From: Yoonia sp. R2331
GTDB lineage: Bacteria; Pseudomonadota; Alphaproteobacteria; Rhodobacterales; Rhodobacteraceae
NCBI RefSeq assembly: GCF_041103235.1
Contig: NZ_JBGCUN010000001.1
Span: forward strand, 620,001 to 684,000
DNA length: 64,000 nt
Direction: 5' to 3'
Shown: in pieces, positions 1 to 9,012 of the stretch
How the letters are laid out: every line of letters begins with the position of its first letter
Position numbering within the stretch: the stretch's first letter is position 1
Notes under the pieces: model-generated
The model's database searches: none
Seen by the model: only the letters and a program-made list of their open reading frames with translations
What the model was told of the DNA's origin: nothing
Translations under genes and position numbers: made by a program

Positions 1-389
1 TAGGCCTGCCCGTCCACCACGAACAATTCCTTGGACGCTTCGCCATAACCGCCTTCGGCAATCATCTCGGCCCAAAGATCGTCCAGCGGTGCGATTTGCC
101 CGCTGCTGACCAGTTCTTCAAACGTCGCACCTGTCCACCATGTGAACATGTTGGGCGTTTCGCCAGACGCGATAGAGGCCTGCACGAAGGCCTTGTATTG
201 TTCAGCGTTGGCATAAGGCGTTTCGACGATTTTCACGCCTGTTGCCTCTTGTGCGGCATCCCCGACAGACTGAAGCTGCTCGGACCAGAAGCCTTTGTCG
301 TGAAACAATTGCACTTCTTGCGCCATGACCGGTGCTGCTGCAAGCATGACGCCCACAGCCGTTCCCAGTAGTTTTCCCTTGATATTCAT
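1..389 (-). CDS. ABC transporter solute-binding protein, N-terminal part (runs off the window)
   Basis: About 129 residues are visible from the ATG at 389; the remainder lies beyond position 1. The N-terminus is a Sec signal peptide (MNIKGKLLGTAV..., probable cleavage after PVMA), followed by a region typical of family-1 sugar-binding lipoproteins/periplasmic proteins (FHDKGFWSEQLQ, then NMFTWWTGATFEELV). A very strong ribosome site (AGGAGGAG) lies 5 nt before the start. It follows a MalK-type ATPase gene by 29 bp on the same strand, so it is likely the binding protein of that importer; the permeases would be further left. The substrate is not readable, but the catabolic genes upstream suggest a sugar acid or sugar. 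Confidence 0.85.
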   Translation of the reverse strand, partial: MNIKGKLLGTAVGVMLAAAPVMAQEVQLFHDKGFWSEQLQSVGDAAQEATGVKIVETPYANAEQYKAFVQASIASGETPNMFTWWTGATFEELVSSGQIAPLDDLWAEMIAEGGYGEASKELFVVDGQA

Positions 390-418
390 TTGTTCTCCTC
401 CTCGTTAAAATTGTTGTG

Positions 419-1522
419 TTATGTCGTTCTCAAAGACATCTCCGTGTCGGCATCGAACAGATGCAGACGCGATCCGGCGACGTGGAAATTGATTTCTTCG
501 CCATCGTTCACGATGCGCGGCTGCTGCATGCGCGCGACGAAATCCACCGATGCGCATCGCGCAAACAAAAGGCTCTCGTTGCCCAGAAGCTCGGTCAGTG
601 TCACCTCGCCGGTGATCGAAACCCCACCTTCGGGCTGCATGCCGTGCCCGTGGGGGATGATGTCTTCTGGCCGAAGCCCCCCCGTCACGCGCTGCCCGTC
701 GCGCAAGGCACCGCGAAATTTGTCGTCATCCAAAGGGATCGTCATGTCCGGACTGACGAAGGCAAAGCCATCGCCGTTCTGCCTGATCTCACCTTCAAAG
801 AAATTGATCTGCGGAGAGCCGATAAAGCTTGCGACGAATTTGTTGGCGGGATTTTCGAAAACGTCCAAGGGCGTGCCTTGCTGGGCAATCTCCCCGTCTT
901 TCATCACGACGATCACGTCGGCCAAGGTCATCGCCTCAATCTGGTCGTGCGTGACATAGATCGTCGTCACACCCAGCCGATGCTGCAACCGCTTGATTTC
1001 AACCCGCATCTGGTTGCGCAGCTTGGCGTCCAGATTGGACAAAGGCTCATCAAACAGGAAAACCTCGGGCTCGCGCACGATCGCGCGTCCCATCGCCACT
1101 CTTTGGCGTTGGCCGCCAGACAATTCGGACGGGCGGCGATCCAGATAGGGTTGCAGTTCCAGCGCCTCGATCGCGCCATTGATCCGACGGTCCATGTCGG
1201 CCGGATCGATCTTTGCCAGTTTCAGCGAAAACGCGAGGTTCTCTTTGACGGTCAAATGCGGATAAAGCGCGTAGGTCTGGAACACCATCGCCACGCCGCG
1301 ATCACGCGATGGCAGATCATTGGCGCGTTTGCCATCAATCAACAGCTCCCCATGAGAGATGCTTTCAAGCCCGGCGATCATCCGCAATGTCGTCGACTTG
1401 CCGCAGCCTGACGGGCCGACAAGAACCACAAACGCGCCGTCAGGGATATCAAGGTCGATGCCACGGACAGCCAACTGTCGGCCGTAGACTTTTACCAGAT
1501 CACGGACAATCACCCCGGCCAT
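419..1522 (-). CDS. MalK/UgpC-type ABC transporter ATP-binding protein
   Basis: 367 residues, the usual size of CUT1 sugar-importer ATPases. Walker A GPSGCGKST near residue 37, signature LSGGQRQRVAMGRA near 135, Walker B VFLFDEP near 155, switch His in IYVTHDQIEAM, then a C-terminal TOBE/OB regulatory domain (RPEDIIPHG region). It energises import by hydrolysing ATP at the inner membrane. The chosen start (1522) overlaps the stop of the upstream dehydratase gene as TGATG, implying translational coupling; an in-frame start further up would lie inside that gene. Followed by the solute-binding protein gene. Family call is firm; the sugar is unknown. Confidence 0.95.
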   Translation of the reverse strand: MAGVIVRDLVKVYGRQLAVRGIDLDIPDGAFVVLVGPSGCGKSTTLRMIAGLESISHGELLIDGKRANDLPSRDRGVAMVFQTYALYPHLTVKENLAFSLKLAKIDPADMDRRINGAIEALELQPYLDRRPSELSGGQRQRVAMGRAIVREPEVFLFDEPLSNLDAKLRNQMRVEIKRLQHRLGVTTIYVTHDQIEAMTLADVIVVMKDGEIAQQGTPLDVFENPANKFVASFIGSPQINFFEGEIRQNGDGFAFVSPDMTIPLDDDKFRGALRDGQRVTGGLRPEDIIPHGHGMQPEGGVSITGEVTLTELLGNESLLFARCASVDFVARMQQPRIVNDGEEINFHVAGSRLHLFDADTEMSLRTT

Positions 1523-2757
1523 CAGGACAACCCCGGCGCAGTCTTGACCGACGGATCGGCGTAGTTGCGCTCGGGCCAGACCGAGTACCAATTCGGCCGC
1601 GCGGGGTCGCGGTCGTAGGTGTATCCACCGGTTTCGCGGAAATAGTCGGCATATTGCGCCAGCTTCTCGCGACTGACCTCAACCCCCAATCCGGGGGCAG
1701 TCGGCACTGCAATATGACCATTCTCATACGGCAGTTTGCCCCCTTCCAGAATGTCATCCTGAAGGTGGTGATAATGTGCATCGGCCGCGAAATTCAGATT
1801 GGGCAGGACCGCGCCCAAATGCAGCATCGACGCCAGCTGGATGCCCAACTCGCCCGAAGAATGCACGGCAGCAGAACGTTGGAACGATTCCAGGACGTGG
1901 CCTGCTTTGACGGATTGCCGCAGCCCGCCCCAGAACGTGGTGTCCAGCAGGATCACATCCACAATGTCGTGACGGATACACTGCGCAAGCTGTTCAAAGT
2001 TCACAACGACCATATTCGTCGCGGTCGGGATCGGCTGGCCGTCGCGGGCGCGCCGCATACCGTCCAGTCCCCAGGTCGGGTCTTCGAAATAATCGTTGTT
2101 GAGATGCGAAATCGCGCGCCCGACGCGGATCGCTTCTTCGACGGACCACACGCCATTGGGGTCAAGACGCACGCGATCCTGCGGAAAGGCGTCTGCCAAT
2201 GCGGTGAAGACCTCGACATCGTGGTTGGGGGCGAAATGGCCGCCCTTCAATTTATGTGTGCGGAACCCGTGTTCATCGCGCAGCGCCTTGGCATGGGCGA
2301 CGATCTCGTCCGGCATGGTTTCGCCGCCCGCGCCGTCGGACTCATAGCGATAGAACAAATAGGACGCGAATTCGACCGAGGTGCGGATCGCGCCGCCAAG
2401 CAACGCATGGGCCGGAACACCCAGCCGCTTGCCTGCCAGATCAAGACAGGCCATTTCAATCGCCGCATGCAATTGCAGCCGGTTGTTATACAGCGTCGCG
2501 GTGGGGTTCATGATCTTCCACCGCAACTGCTCAAGGTTCAGCGGGTCATGCCCCTTCAGATAGGGCAGCAAGGACATGACGGCGCTTTCCGCACCCTCAC
2601 CGCCGCCGCCCAGCTCACCCCAGCCAGACAGACCATCATCTCCGATCACTTCAACAATGGTGCGGATAAAGCGGCCCCAATGGGCGCCCGCGGAATGCCT
2701 TAGGGGTGCCTCCAGCGGAACGGCAACCGTCGTCACCTTGATGTCTGCAATCGTCAC
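1522..2757 (-). CDS. Enolase-superfamily dehydratase, glucarate dehydratase-like
   Basis: 411 residues from a GTG at 2757. Mandelate racemase/enolase fold: N-terminal capping domain, then a barrel with the KxK catalytic pair (HKLKGG), metal ligands in RLDPNGVW and YFEDP, the TNMVV strand and a late His (VHSSGELGIQ). This is the pattern of glucarate/sugar-acid dehydratases, which remove water from an aldarate or aldonate to give a 2-keto-3-deoxy acid. The GTG start is 13 nt after the stop of the SDR gene, with GGTC/AAGG as a weak ribosome site; it overlaps the ATPase start by TGATG. Exact substrate cannot be read from sequence. Confidence 0.88.
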   Translation of the reverse strand: MTIADIKVTTVAVPLEAPLRHSAGAHWGRFIRTIVEVIGDDGLSGWGELGGGGEGAESAVMSLLPYLKGHDPLNLEQLRWKIMNPTATLYNNRLQLHAAIEMACLDLAGKRLGVPAHALLGGAIRTSVEFASYLFYRYESDGAGGETMPDEIVAHAKALRDEHGFRTHKLKGGHFAPNHDVEVFTALADAFPQDRVRLDPNGVWSVEEAIRVGRAISHLNNDYFEDPTWGLDGMRRARDGQPIPTATNMVVVNFEQLAQCIRHDIVDVILLDTTFWGGLRQSVKAGHVLESFQRSAAVHSSGELGIQLASMLHLGAVLPNLNFAADAHYHHLQDDILEGGKLPYENGHIAVPTAPGLGVEVSREKLAQYADYFRETGGYTYDRDPARPNWYSVWPERNYADPSVKTAPGLS

Positions 2758-2770
2758 GTATTCTGACCTT

Positions 2771-3520
2771 TCATTTCGGCGATCCACCAAGCCGCGCCAT
2801 AAGCCCACCATCGACCTTGATCACATCGCCAGTGACGAAGGACGCTTTGTCCGACAACAAAAAGGCCACGACTTCAGCGACTTCGCTGGCCTTTGCGGCG
2901 CGGCCCAGCGGGTGCATCTTGTTGATCTCATCCCAAACAGCGTCAGGATCGTCAGCCAGATTGACAGCCCATTCCAGCATCGGCGTTTTGACCGACCCCG
3001 GTGCGACAGCGTTTGCGCGCACACCGTCAGCGGCAAAATCAACAGCGATGGATTTGGCCAGCCCGATCAGCCCATGTTTGGACGCGGTGTAGGCGGCAAC
3101 ATTCTGCTGCGTGGCAAGCCCCTGAACCGATGCCATAAACACGCAGGCACCACGGTTCTCGGCAAGTTGCGGCAGCAATGCGCGCGCCATAAGGTACGCT
3201 CCGCGCAGGTTCACACCCATGACTTCGTCCCAAAGATCAGGCGCTGTATCGGCTGCTGATCCATAGCGCTGAATACCGGCATTATACGTGAACCCAGTCG
3301 CGCCACCCAAATCAGAAGCCGCATTCGATGTTCGCTCTGCAGTCGCCGCATCGGCAACGGAACCGACAATACAAACCGGCGATCCGGGCAGTTCAGTCGC
3401 TGTTTGATGGAGCGCATTTTCGTCGAAATCGACGAGGACCAAAGCGATGTCGTCATCCGACAGACGCCGCGCGACAGCTGCGCCGATCCCCTTTGCCGCA
3501 CCCGTTACGACGATACACAT
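2771..3520 (-). CDS. Short-chain dehydrogenase/reductase (SDR)
   Basis: 249 residues from the ATG at 3520; a second ATG at 3538 would add six residues but has no spaced ribosome site, whereas GGGGGAC lies just before 3520. Rossmann motif TGAAKGIG at the N-terminus, NAG motif (YNAG), catalytic Ser in MASVQG and the YTASK pair, and the classical C-terminal TGDVIKVDGG. It oxidises or reduces a hydroxyl/keto group with NAD(P). First gene of a four-gene minus-strand operon with a sugar-acid dehydratase and an ABC importer, so it probably acts as a sugar or sugar-acid dehydrogenase. Expression is likely controlled by the palindrome 34 bp upstream. Confidence 0.9.
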   Translation of the reverse strand: MCIVVTGAAKGIGAAVARRLSDDDIALVLVDFDENALHQTATELPGSPVCIVGSVADAATAERTSNAASDLGGATGFTYNAGIQRYGSAADTAPDLWDEVMGVNLRGAYLMARALLPQLAENRGACVFMASVQGLATQQNVAAYTASKHGLIGLAKSIAVDFAADGVRANAVAPGSVKTPMLEWAVNLADDPDAVWDEINKMHPLGRAAKASEVAEVVAFLLSDKASFVTGDVIKVDGGLMARLGGSPK

Positions 3521-3553
3521 AGCGTCCCCCAGAATCATCTTCCGTAAGACAAT

Positions 3554-3577
3554 TGCACACTACCATGGTAGCATGCA
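3554..3577. promoter_or_regulatory. Palindromic operator in front of the SDR/dehydratase/ABC operon
   Basis: A perfect 12-bp palindrome, CTACCATGGTAG (3560-3571), sits inside a 24-bp near-palindrome whose outer arms are both TGCA, with only two mismatched base pairs. It lies 34 bp upstream of the likely SDR start, between weak candidate -35 (TTGCAT) and -10 (CAATTG) hexamers on the minus strand, the place expected for a repressor. ACCATGGT-type cores resemble operators of GntR- or LacI-family sugar-acid regulators; no such regulator is in the window. The divergent XRE-cupin gene is an alternative candidate. The rest of the 3521-3869 gap holds nothing else I recognise apart from the repeat at 3812. 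Confidence 0.6.
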
Positions 3578-3811
3578 ACTATTGGATACTGGCGCGACCG
3601 TTGGGGATCTGGTTTCGCTCAAGGCCCCAATAAAACTGACAGTGTCTTGTGTTTGTGGTCGGATGACGCGTCGACTGTCAGGTCTCAGGAACAGGATCAT
3701 TGCCCCGGTCGCTAAGGGCAACTGTCTGGCGCAAATTGCTTTTTGCTTTCGCAGGGCCAATTTGGACGACACTTAATAAGCTGGGCTGATCGTTGGGTTT
3801 GCTTGACGACC

Positions 3812-3826
3812 GGAACGAATGGTTCC
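3812..3826. promoter_or_regulatory. Short inverted repeat before the XRE-cupin gene
   Basis: GGAAC-N5-GTTCC lies 44 bp before the XRE-cupin start and right after a TTGACG hexamer (3803-3808). It could be an autoregulatory site. Five-bp arms are short, so this is tentative. Confidence 0.3.
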
Positions 3827-3869
3827 AACACATAAAGTGCCAAAACAACGAAGAGAAAGGCGCCGCCTC

Positions 3870-4436
3870 ATGTCTCCGAAACCGGAAATCGCACTCCGCC
3901 TTGCTTCTCGATTGAAGGCAGAGCGGACAGCAAAGGGGCTCAGTCTGGACGCTCTGGCAAAGTTGTCTGGCGTGTCCCGGTCGATGCTGTCGCAGATCGA
4001 ACGCGGCGAATCCAGCCCGACAGTGGCCAGTCTTTGGAACCTCACACGTGCTTTGAATGTCGACTTCGCTGAATTGCTGGACGTGCCAGATGGCGGCACC
4101 GGTCCAATCCTGGACGTCGTGCGCGCCGAAAACACGCCCGTGATTAACAACAAATCGGCCAAGTGCCTTGTCCGCATCCTCAGCGCGCCTGACGATGTCG
4201 GCGATACCGAGATCTACGATATCCACTTTGACGTCGGGGCCTGCCTCGACAGTTCTGCGCATAAAAGTGGCTGTGTCGAAGCAATCACCGTCCTGGACGG
4301 GGTGCTTGAGATTACATCCAACGGCGTGAGTGAACGTGCGGGTAAAGGTGATACCATCCGCTATGTGGCCGATCAGGATCATGCCATCCGGGCACCAAAA
4401 AAGGCACGCGCGATATTGGTCGTCAAGAACGCATGA
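3870..4436 (+). CDS. XRE-family transcriptional regulator with C-terminal cupin domain
   Basis: 188 residues. Residues about 10-65 form a helix-turn-helix of the XRE type (LSLDALAKLSGVSRSMLSQIERG is the recognition region), and residues about 100-185 form a small cupin barrel (VEAITVLDGVLEI ... GKGDTIRYVADQDHAIRA). Such regulators bind DNA and sense a small ligand through the cupin; many control amino-acid or polyamine catabolism. The start at 3870 is preceded by AAGAGAAAGG; an upstream in-frame ATG at 3819 is less likely. It lies between the divergent sugar-acid operon and kbl-tdh, so either could be its target; kbl-tdh on the same strand is the simpler guess. Confidence 0.88.
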   Translation: MSPKPEIALRLASRLKAERTAKGLSLDALAKLSGVSRSMLSQIERGESSPTVASLWNLTRALNVDFAELLDVPDGGTGPILDVVRAENTPVINNKSAKCLVRILSAPDDVGDTEIYDIHFDVGACLDSSAHKSGCVEAITVLDGVLEITSNGVSERAGKGDTIRYVADQDHAIRAPKKARAILVVKNA

Positions 4437-4467
4437 TATCCACAATTTCGGATTCTTATCCATTATA

Positions 4468-4497
4468 TTGACATGCGGCCGTTTTGGCGGATATGCC
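4468..4497 (+). promoter_or_regulatory. Candidate sigma-70 promoter of kbl-tdh
   Basis: TTGACA (4468-4473), 18-bp spacer, TATGCC (4492-4497), about 22 bp before the kbl start codon. The -35 is consensus; the -10 is moderate. Confidence 0.45.
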
Positions 4498-4519
4498 TCC
4501 GTTAAACGGGAGGTTGCGC

Positions 4520-5722
4520 ATGACACTTCAATATCTTGACCACATCAGAACCACGCTGGACGGCATCGAAGCCGATGGACTGCTCAAGACTGAACGCAAC
4601 ATCACGTCTCCGCAAGGCGGCAGCATCATGGTTGATAAAGGTGGCAAGGCGCCTGTGCGTATGGTCAACCTATGCGCCAACAATTATCTGGGGCTGGCAG
4701 ATGATGCGCGCCTGATTGCAGCCGCCAAAGGGGCGATGGACAGCCACGGGTTCGGCATGGCGTCGGTGCGCTTTATCTGTGGCGCGCAGGATATCCACCG
4801 CAGGCTGGAAACGAAGCTGGCGAAATACTTGGGCAAGGATGATGCGATCCTGTTTGCCGCCTGTTTTGACGCCAACGGCGGCTTGTTTGAACCGCTTCTC
4901 GGCCCCGAAGACGCGATCATCTCCGACAGTCTGAACCACGCTTCGATCATTGATGGCATCCGGCTCTGCAAGGCAAAGCGCTATCGTTACGCCAATTCCG
5001 ATATGGCGGATCTAGAGGCGCAGTTGCAGCAGGCCCAGAAGGATGGCGCGCGGTTTATCATGATCGCCACCGACGGTGTGTTTTCCATGGACGGCTACCT
5101 AGCAAAACTGCCCGAGATCGTCGCGCTGGGCGAACAATACAACGCCCTTGTGATGGTCGATGACTGCCATGCGACGGGCTTCATGGGACCAAAGGGCGCA
5201 GGCACGCCTGCGCATTTCGGGGTCGATGTCGATATTCTGACAGGGACGCTGGGCAAAGCACTTGGCGGTGCCTTGGGCGGCTATATCGCAGGGCCGCAAG
5301 CGGTCATTGACCTGTTGCGTCAGCGCGCGCGGCCCTACTTGTTCTCGAATTCTTTGCCGCCGTCGATTGTTGCCGCAGGGATTGAGGCCCTGAATATCGT
5401 CGCGGCGGGGGACGCCCTGCGCAGCCGGTTGTTTGAAAATGCGGCCTATTGGCGTGAAGGGCTGACAGCGCTTGGGTTTACCCTGCAACCGGGTGAACAC
5501 CCGATCATTCCGGTGATGCTCGGGGACGCAAACCTCGCCCAAAGCATGGCCGCACATCTGAATGAAAACGGGGTTTTTGTCGCAGGTTTCTTTTACCCCG
5601 TGGTCCCAAAGGGCCAGGCGCGGATACGCACCCAGATGAGCAGCGCGCTCACCCGCGATGACCTCGATTTTGCGTTGGATGCCTTTGAAAAGGCCGGGCG
5701 CGCGACGGGGGCTTTGGCATGA
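4520..5722 (+). CDS. kbl: Glycine C-acetyltransferase (2-amino-3-ketobutyrate CoA ligase)
   Basis: 400 residues, full length for Kbl. A PLP enzyme of the alpha-oxoamine synthase family: cleaves 2-amino-3-oxobutanoate with CoA into glycine and acetyl-CoA. Seen: NNYLGLADD near the N-terminus, [20 protein letters not shown] (PLP-binding Asp and His) and the PLP lysine in GTLGKALGG. The start at 4520 has GGGAGG seven nt upstream; an in-frame ATG at 4484 would add 12 unlike-family residues. Its stop overlaps the tdh start (ATGA), so the two enzymes of the threonine-to-glycine pathway are translationally coupled. Confidence 0.97.
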   Translation: MTLQYLDHIRTTLDGIEADGLLKTERNITSPQGGSIMVDKGGKAPVRMVNLCANNYLGLADDARLIAAAKGAMDSHGFGMASVRFICGAQDIHRRLETKLAKYLGKDDAILFAACFDANGGLFEPLLGPEDAIISDSLNHASIIDGIRLCKAKRYRYANSDMADLEAQLQQAQKDGARFIMIATDGVFSMDGYLAKLPEIVALGEQYNALVMVDDCHATGFMGPKGAGTPAHFGVDVDILTGTLGKALGGALGGYIAGPQAVIDLLRQRARPYLFSNSLPPSIVAAGIEALNIVAAGDALRSRLFENAAYWREGLTALGFTLQPGEHPIIPVMLGDANLAQSMAAHLNENGVFVAGFFYPVVPKGQARIRTQMSSALTRDDLDFALDAFEKAGRATGALA

Positions 5723-6756
5723 GCAATCTGATGAAGGCGTTGGCGAAAACCAAACCCCAAGAAGGGCTTTGGATGCAGCACGCGCCTGTGCCCGAAATCG
5801 GCCCCGATGATGTGCTGATCAAGATCAACAAGACCGGCATTTGCGGCACGGATATTCACATCTGGAACTGGGATGACTGGGCGCGCAAGACCGTTCCGCT
5901 GAATTTGATCACAGGGCATGAGTTCGCCGGTGAGATTGTTGAGCTGGGCAAGAACGTCCGTGATCTGACCCTTGGCCAACGCTGTTCCGGCGAAGGGCAT
6001 TTGATCGGCAAGGAAAGCCGCCAGTCGCGGGCGGGCAAGTTTCACCTTGATCCCGACACGCGCGGGATCGGCGTCAACGAACAGGGCGCCTTTGCGCAAT
6101 ACCTGCGCTTGCCGGCCTTTAACGTGGTGCCACTGCCGGACGACATCAGCGACGACATCGGCGCGATCCTTGATCCGTTGGGAAACGCTGTGCACACCGC
6201 CCTGTCCTTTGATTTGTTGGGCGAGGATGTGTTGGTCACGGGCGCAGGTCCTATCGGGATCATGGCCGCCGCCGTGGCCCGGCATGCAGGTGCGCGCCAC
6301 GTCGTGATTACGGACGTGAACGCGGACCGTCTGGCACTTGCCGCGCAAGTGGCCGACGTGGTGCCGGTGAATGTCACGACAGAAAACCTGAACGATGTCA
6401 TCGCGCGTCTGGGGCTGCGCCAGGGGTTTGATGTCGGGTTGGAAATGTCCGGCAATCAGGCGGCCCTGGATCAGATGGTCGAAGCGATGGTGATGGGCGG
6501 ACGCATCGCACTCTTGGGGATTCCACCGGGCAAATCGCCTGTGGATTGGTCGCGCATCGTGTTCAAGGCGCTCACGCTCAAAGGCGTCTATGGCCGAGAG
6601 ATATTCGAGACTTGGTACAAGATGATTGCCATGCTGCAAAACGGTTTGGACGTCAGCGGCGTGATCACTCACCGGTTCCCCATCGACGACTACCAAGCCG
6701 GTTTTGAAACCATGAAGGCAGGCTCCAGCGGCAAAGTGGTTCTCGACTGGACCTAA
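5719..6756 (+). CDS. tdh: L-threonine 3-dehydrogenase
   Basis: 345 residues. Zinc-dependent medium-chain dehydrogenase that oxidises L-threonine to 2-amino-3-oxobutanoate with NAD+. Catalytic zinc ligands are present (GICGTDIH Cys; GHEFAG His-Glu), as are the Rossmann motif [13 protein letters not shown] and long stretches nearly identical in style to the enterobacterial enzyme ([33 protein letters not shown]). The four cysteines of the structural-zinc lobe are absent: the region reads [20 protein letters not shown] where the E. coli enzyme has four Cys. Second gene of kbl-tdh. No clear terminator was found in the following 210 bp. Confidence 0.97.
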   Translation: MSNLMKALAKTKPQEGLWMQHAPVPEIGPDDVLIKINKTGICGTDIHIWNWDDWARKTVPLNLITGHEFAGEIVELGKNVRDLTLGQRCSGEGHLIGKESRQSRAGKFHLDPDTRGIGVNEQGAFAQYLRLPAFNVVPLPDDISDDIGAILDPLGNAVHTALSFDLLGEDVLVTGAGPIGIMAAAVARHAGARHVVITDVNADRLALAAQVADVVPVNVTTENLNDVIARLGLRQGFDVGLEMSGNQAALDQMVEAMVMGGRIALLGIPPGKSPVDWSRIVFKALTLKGVYGREIFETWYKMIAMLQNGLDVSGVITHRFPIDDYQAGFETMKAGSSGKVVLDWT

Positions 6757-6966
6757 ACGGCAATACGCAAGGATCCCCACCCATGGAATACATCAGCACA
6801 GGCGGCGGGGCACCGGCGTAGACCTTCAAAAAAGCTCTGCTTGTCGGGCTGCGGGGGAAGGTGGGCACTACGTTCCGCGCGGGGCCAACAGCGGCGCAAA
6901 GGCAGAACCGGATTGAGGCTTTGATGCCAGACTTTCACGAAAGTTGCTGCGCCCGCAAACCGGACA

Positions 6967-7458
6967 CTAGTCCACCAAATCGCGCGGCACGACGAAATCG
7001 ACCAGATCGCCCGCTCCGGGCGCGATTGTATGGGGAAAGTCGATCACCGTCGTGGCACATGTCGGGTAGTCGCTGAACCGGTGGTGCGCGGGCCTTTGGG
7101 CGACCAGACCACTGGCGGCCATGCCGATGCCGGGGTTGTGGCCGATCACGGCGACGCTGCCCGCATCCACGCGCGACACCAGATCAAGCACCGTGTCCGG
7201 GCTCGCGTGGTACAAAAGCGGCACCAGTTTCAGCACCGGCGGATCAGCAAACGCGGCCAGAACCCCCTCTGCGGTCTGTTGCGTTCGCGCCGCGTCGGAA
7301 CACAGCACCACCTCGGGCACATAGCCCTTGGCCTGCAACCATTTCCCGATCGTCGCTGAGGCCTTGCGCCCCCGGTCTGTCAGCACCCTTTCGTGGTCAT
7401 CGGCCATCGGGTCGTCCCAGCCGGATTTGGCGTGGCGGATCAGGATCAGACGGGTCAC
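6967..7458 (-). CDS. sixA: SixA-like phosphohistidine phosphatase (histidine phosphatase family)
   Basis: 163 residues from a GTG at 7458, preceded by GGAGG at seven nt. The RHG-type catalytic motif is LIRHAKSGWDD at the extreme N-terminus; the second catalytic His is in IGHNPGIG. DRGRK and CSDAARTQQTAE complete the SixA pattern. SixA removes phosphate from histidine phosphotransfer proteins; short RHG proteins of this kind are otherwise uncharacterised. Its start overlaps the stop of the ferredoxin-like gene (GTGA). It ends the minus-strand yidC-MOSC-engB-argB-ferredoxin-sixA run. The gene symbol denotes family, not proven function. Confidence 0.85.
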   Translation of the reverse strand: MTRLILIRHAKSGWDDPMADDHERVLTDRGRKASATIGKWLQAKGYVPEVVLCSDAARTQQTAEGVLAAFADPPVLKLVPLLYHASPDTVLDLVSRVDAGSVAVIGHNPGIGMAASGLVAQRPAHHRFSDYPTCATTVIDFPHTIAPGAGDLVDFVVPRDLVD

Positions 7459-8078
7459 AGGAAGGCCTCCATATGGAATGCGGATTGGGCGGGCAGGCGG
7501 CGGTGCTGTCCCACCGGGCAGGCGCGGCGGGCCAGACAACCGCCGCTGCGGCAGTCGTGTCCTGCGGCAGCGCGAACATGCGCCTTGCAAGCGGCCACAT
7601 CATAGCCGTCGGCAAAGGCATCCACCGGGCAGGCGGTCTTGCAAGGCTGGTGGCAGGCATCACAAGGACGCGCGGCCTTTGTCGCCGGGGCCGGTGCGTC
7701 CAGCACCAAGGCGCCGCGAAACGACACAAAAAGCCCTGCATCATTGTGCACCAAAAGTGAGATGGGCGAGGACCAGACCACACCGCAGCGCAGCGCCCAG
7801 CCGATGAACGGATGAAAGGGCGGCCCGCCAAAAGGGTAAACGGCCGTGGTTCCCAGTTGGGTCGCAACCGCGTCCAAGACCCGCTTTGACCACCTGTCCA
7901 GCGGGTCCGGCGCGCCGTCGCGGCATTCAGCACTGCCCGCGAACGTCTGCCAGAACCTTGGCTCATCGGGACCGATCAACACCAGCGACCTGCCGGACAC
8001 GCCGTCATCCGGCCCAAGCGGGCAGCGGCCCAATGCGGTCAGCGCATATGGGGCAAGAAGGGTGGCAAGGTCGGTCAC
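7455..8078 (-). CDS. 4Fe-4S ferredoxin-like protein
   Basis: 207 residues. The C-terminal part carries a cysteine-rich cluster, CDACHQPCKTACPVDAF, matching the CxxCxxxCxxxCP iron-sulfur pattern, followed by two more Cys-rich stretches (DCRSGGC and ACPVG). The N-terminal 100 residues (PFGGPPFHPFIGWA) show no motif I recognise. The arrangement recalls small relatives of epoxyqueuosine-reductase ferredoxin domains, but the cobalamin domain is missing. Start ATG at 8078; 46 bp separate it from argB; the stop overlaps sixA. Role unknown; electron transfer is inferred only from the cluster motif. Confidence 0.75.
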   Translation of the reverse strand: MTDLATLLAPYALTALGRCPLGPDDGVSGRSLVLIGPDEPRFWQTFAGSAECRDGAPDPLDRWSKRVLDAVATQLGTTAVYPFGGPPFHPFIGWALRCGVVWSSPISLLVHNDAGLFVSFRGALVLDAPAPATKAARPCDACHQPCKTACPVDAFADGYDVAACKAHVRAAAGHDCRSGGCLARRACPVGQHRRLPAQSAFHMEAFL

Positions 8079-8124
8079 AGGCAGCAGCCTAAACCGCGCG
8101 CTTGGGCCGCGCCAGCACGAAGCG

Positions 8125-9012
8125 TCAGGTCGCGGGCGCGTCGTCCTTGGGCCTGCGGATGATCGACCCGGCCCCGTGTTCGGTGAAAAGCTCGATCAGG
8201 CAGGCATTCGGGATGCGCCCATCCAGAATGACGACCGCTCGGACACCATCTTCAATCGCCTTCAGCGCGGTTTCCGTCTTGGGGATCATCCCGCCTGCGA
8301 TCACGCCCTTGTCGGTCAGGTCTCGGACCTGTTCAGGCGACAGCTGGGTCACAACCTCACCGCTGTCATCCTTGACGCCCGCCACATCCGTCAGCAGCAG
8401 CAAGCGGTCTGCTTTCAAAGCACCTGCAATGGCACCGGCGGCGGTGTCGCCGTTGACGTTGAAGGTTTCCAGCGGGTCCATGCCCGTGGCCACGGGGGCC
8501 ACCACCGGGATGATGCCCGCATTGTAAAGGTCACGCAGCACCTGCACGTTCATCTCAATCGGACGTCCGACAAAGCCCAGTTCGGGGTCGTCGGCCTCGG
8601 CCACCATCAGGTCATCATCCTTGCCCGACAGACCCACCGCGCGGCCGCCTTCGTCCATGATCGCTTGCACGATGCGCTTGTTCACAAGGCCGGTCAGCAC
8701 CATCTCGACCACTTCAACCGTGGCTTGATCGGTCACGCGCTTGCCCCGGATGAACTCGGATGTGATGCCCAGCTTGTCCAGCATCTCATTAATCATCGGC
8801 CCGCCGCCATGCACCACCACCGGGTTCATGCCAACCTGCCGCATCAGCACGATGTCGCGGGCAAACTCGGCCATCGCATCCGCGTCGCCCATGGCGTTGC
8901 CGCCGAATTTCACCACGACCACCGCGCCGGAATAGCGCTGCAAATAGGGCAGGGCCTCTGACAACGTGCGCGCGGTGGCGATCCAGTCCCGGTTCATCTG
9001 TTGCTTCCTCAT
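8125..9012 (-). CDS. argB: Acetylglutamate kinase
   Basis: 295 residues (290 if translation starts at the ATG at 8997, which has AGGAAG in front; the ATG at 9012 overlaps the engB stop as ATGA). Amino-acid kinase fold: KFGGNAMGD near the N-terminus, [12 protein letters not shown], later [21 protein letters not shown] and [11 protein letters not shown]. It phosphorylates N-acetyl-L-glutamate in the second step of arginine biosynthesis in the cytoplasm and is usually feedback inhibited by arginine. Co-transcribed after engB, not with other arg genes, as is common in this order. Confidence 0.97.
   Translation of the reverse strand: MRKQQMNRDWIATARTLSEALPYLQRYSGAVVVVKFGGNAMGDADAMAEFARDIVLMRQVGMNPVVVHGGGPMINEMLDKLGITSEFIRGKRVTDQATVEVVEMVLTGLVNKRIVQAIMDEGGRAVGLSGKDDDLMVAEADDPELGFVGRPIEMNVQVLRDLYNAGIIPVVAPVATGMDPLETFNVNGDTAAGAIAGALKADRLLLLTDVAGVKDDSGEVVTQLSPEQVRDLTDKGVIAGGMIPKTETALKAIEDGVRAVVILDGRIPNACLIELFTEHGAGSIIRRPKDDAPAT

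Noticed and set aside
6753-6938. 61-codon minus-strand frame (GTG start) in the gap after tdh
   Set aside because: It covers most of the 6757-6966 gap and has two open frames, but no spaced ribosome site, no hydrophobic or domain pattern and Cys/Arg-rich composition. A dispersed repeat remnant is possible; not enough to call a gene.
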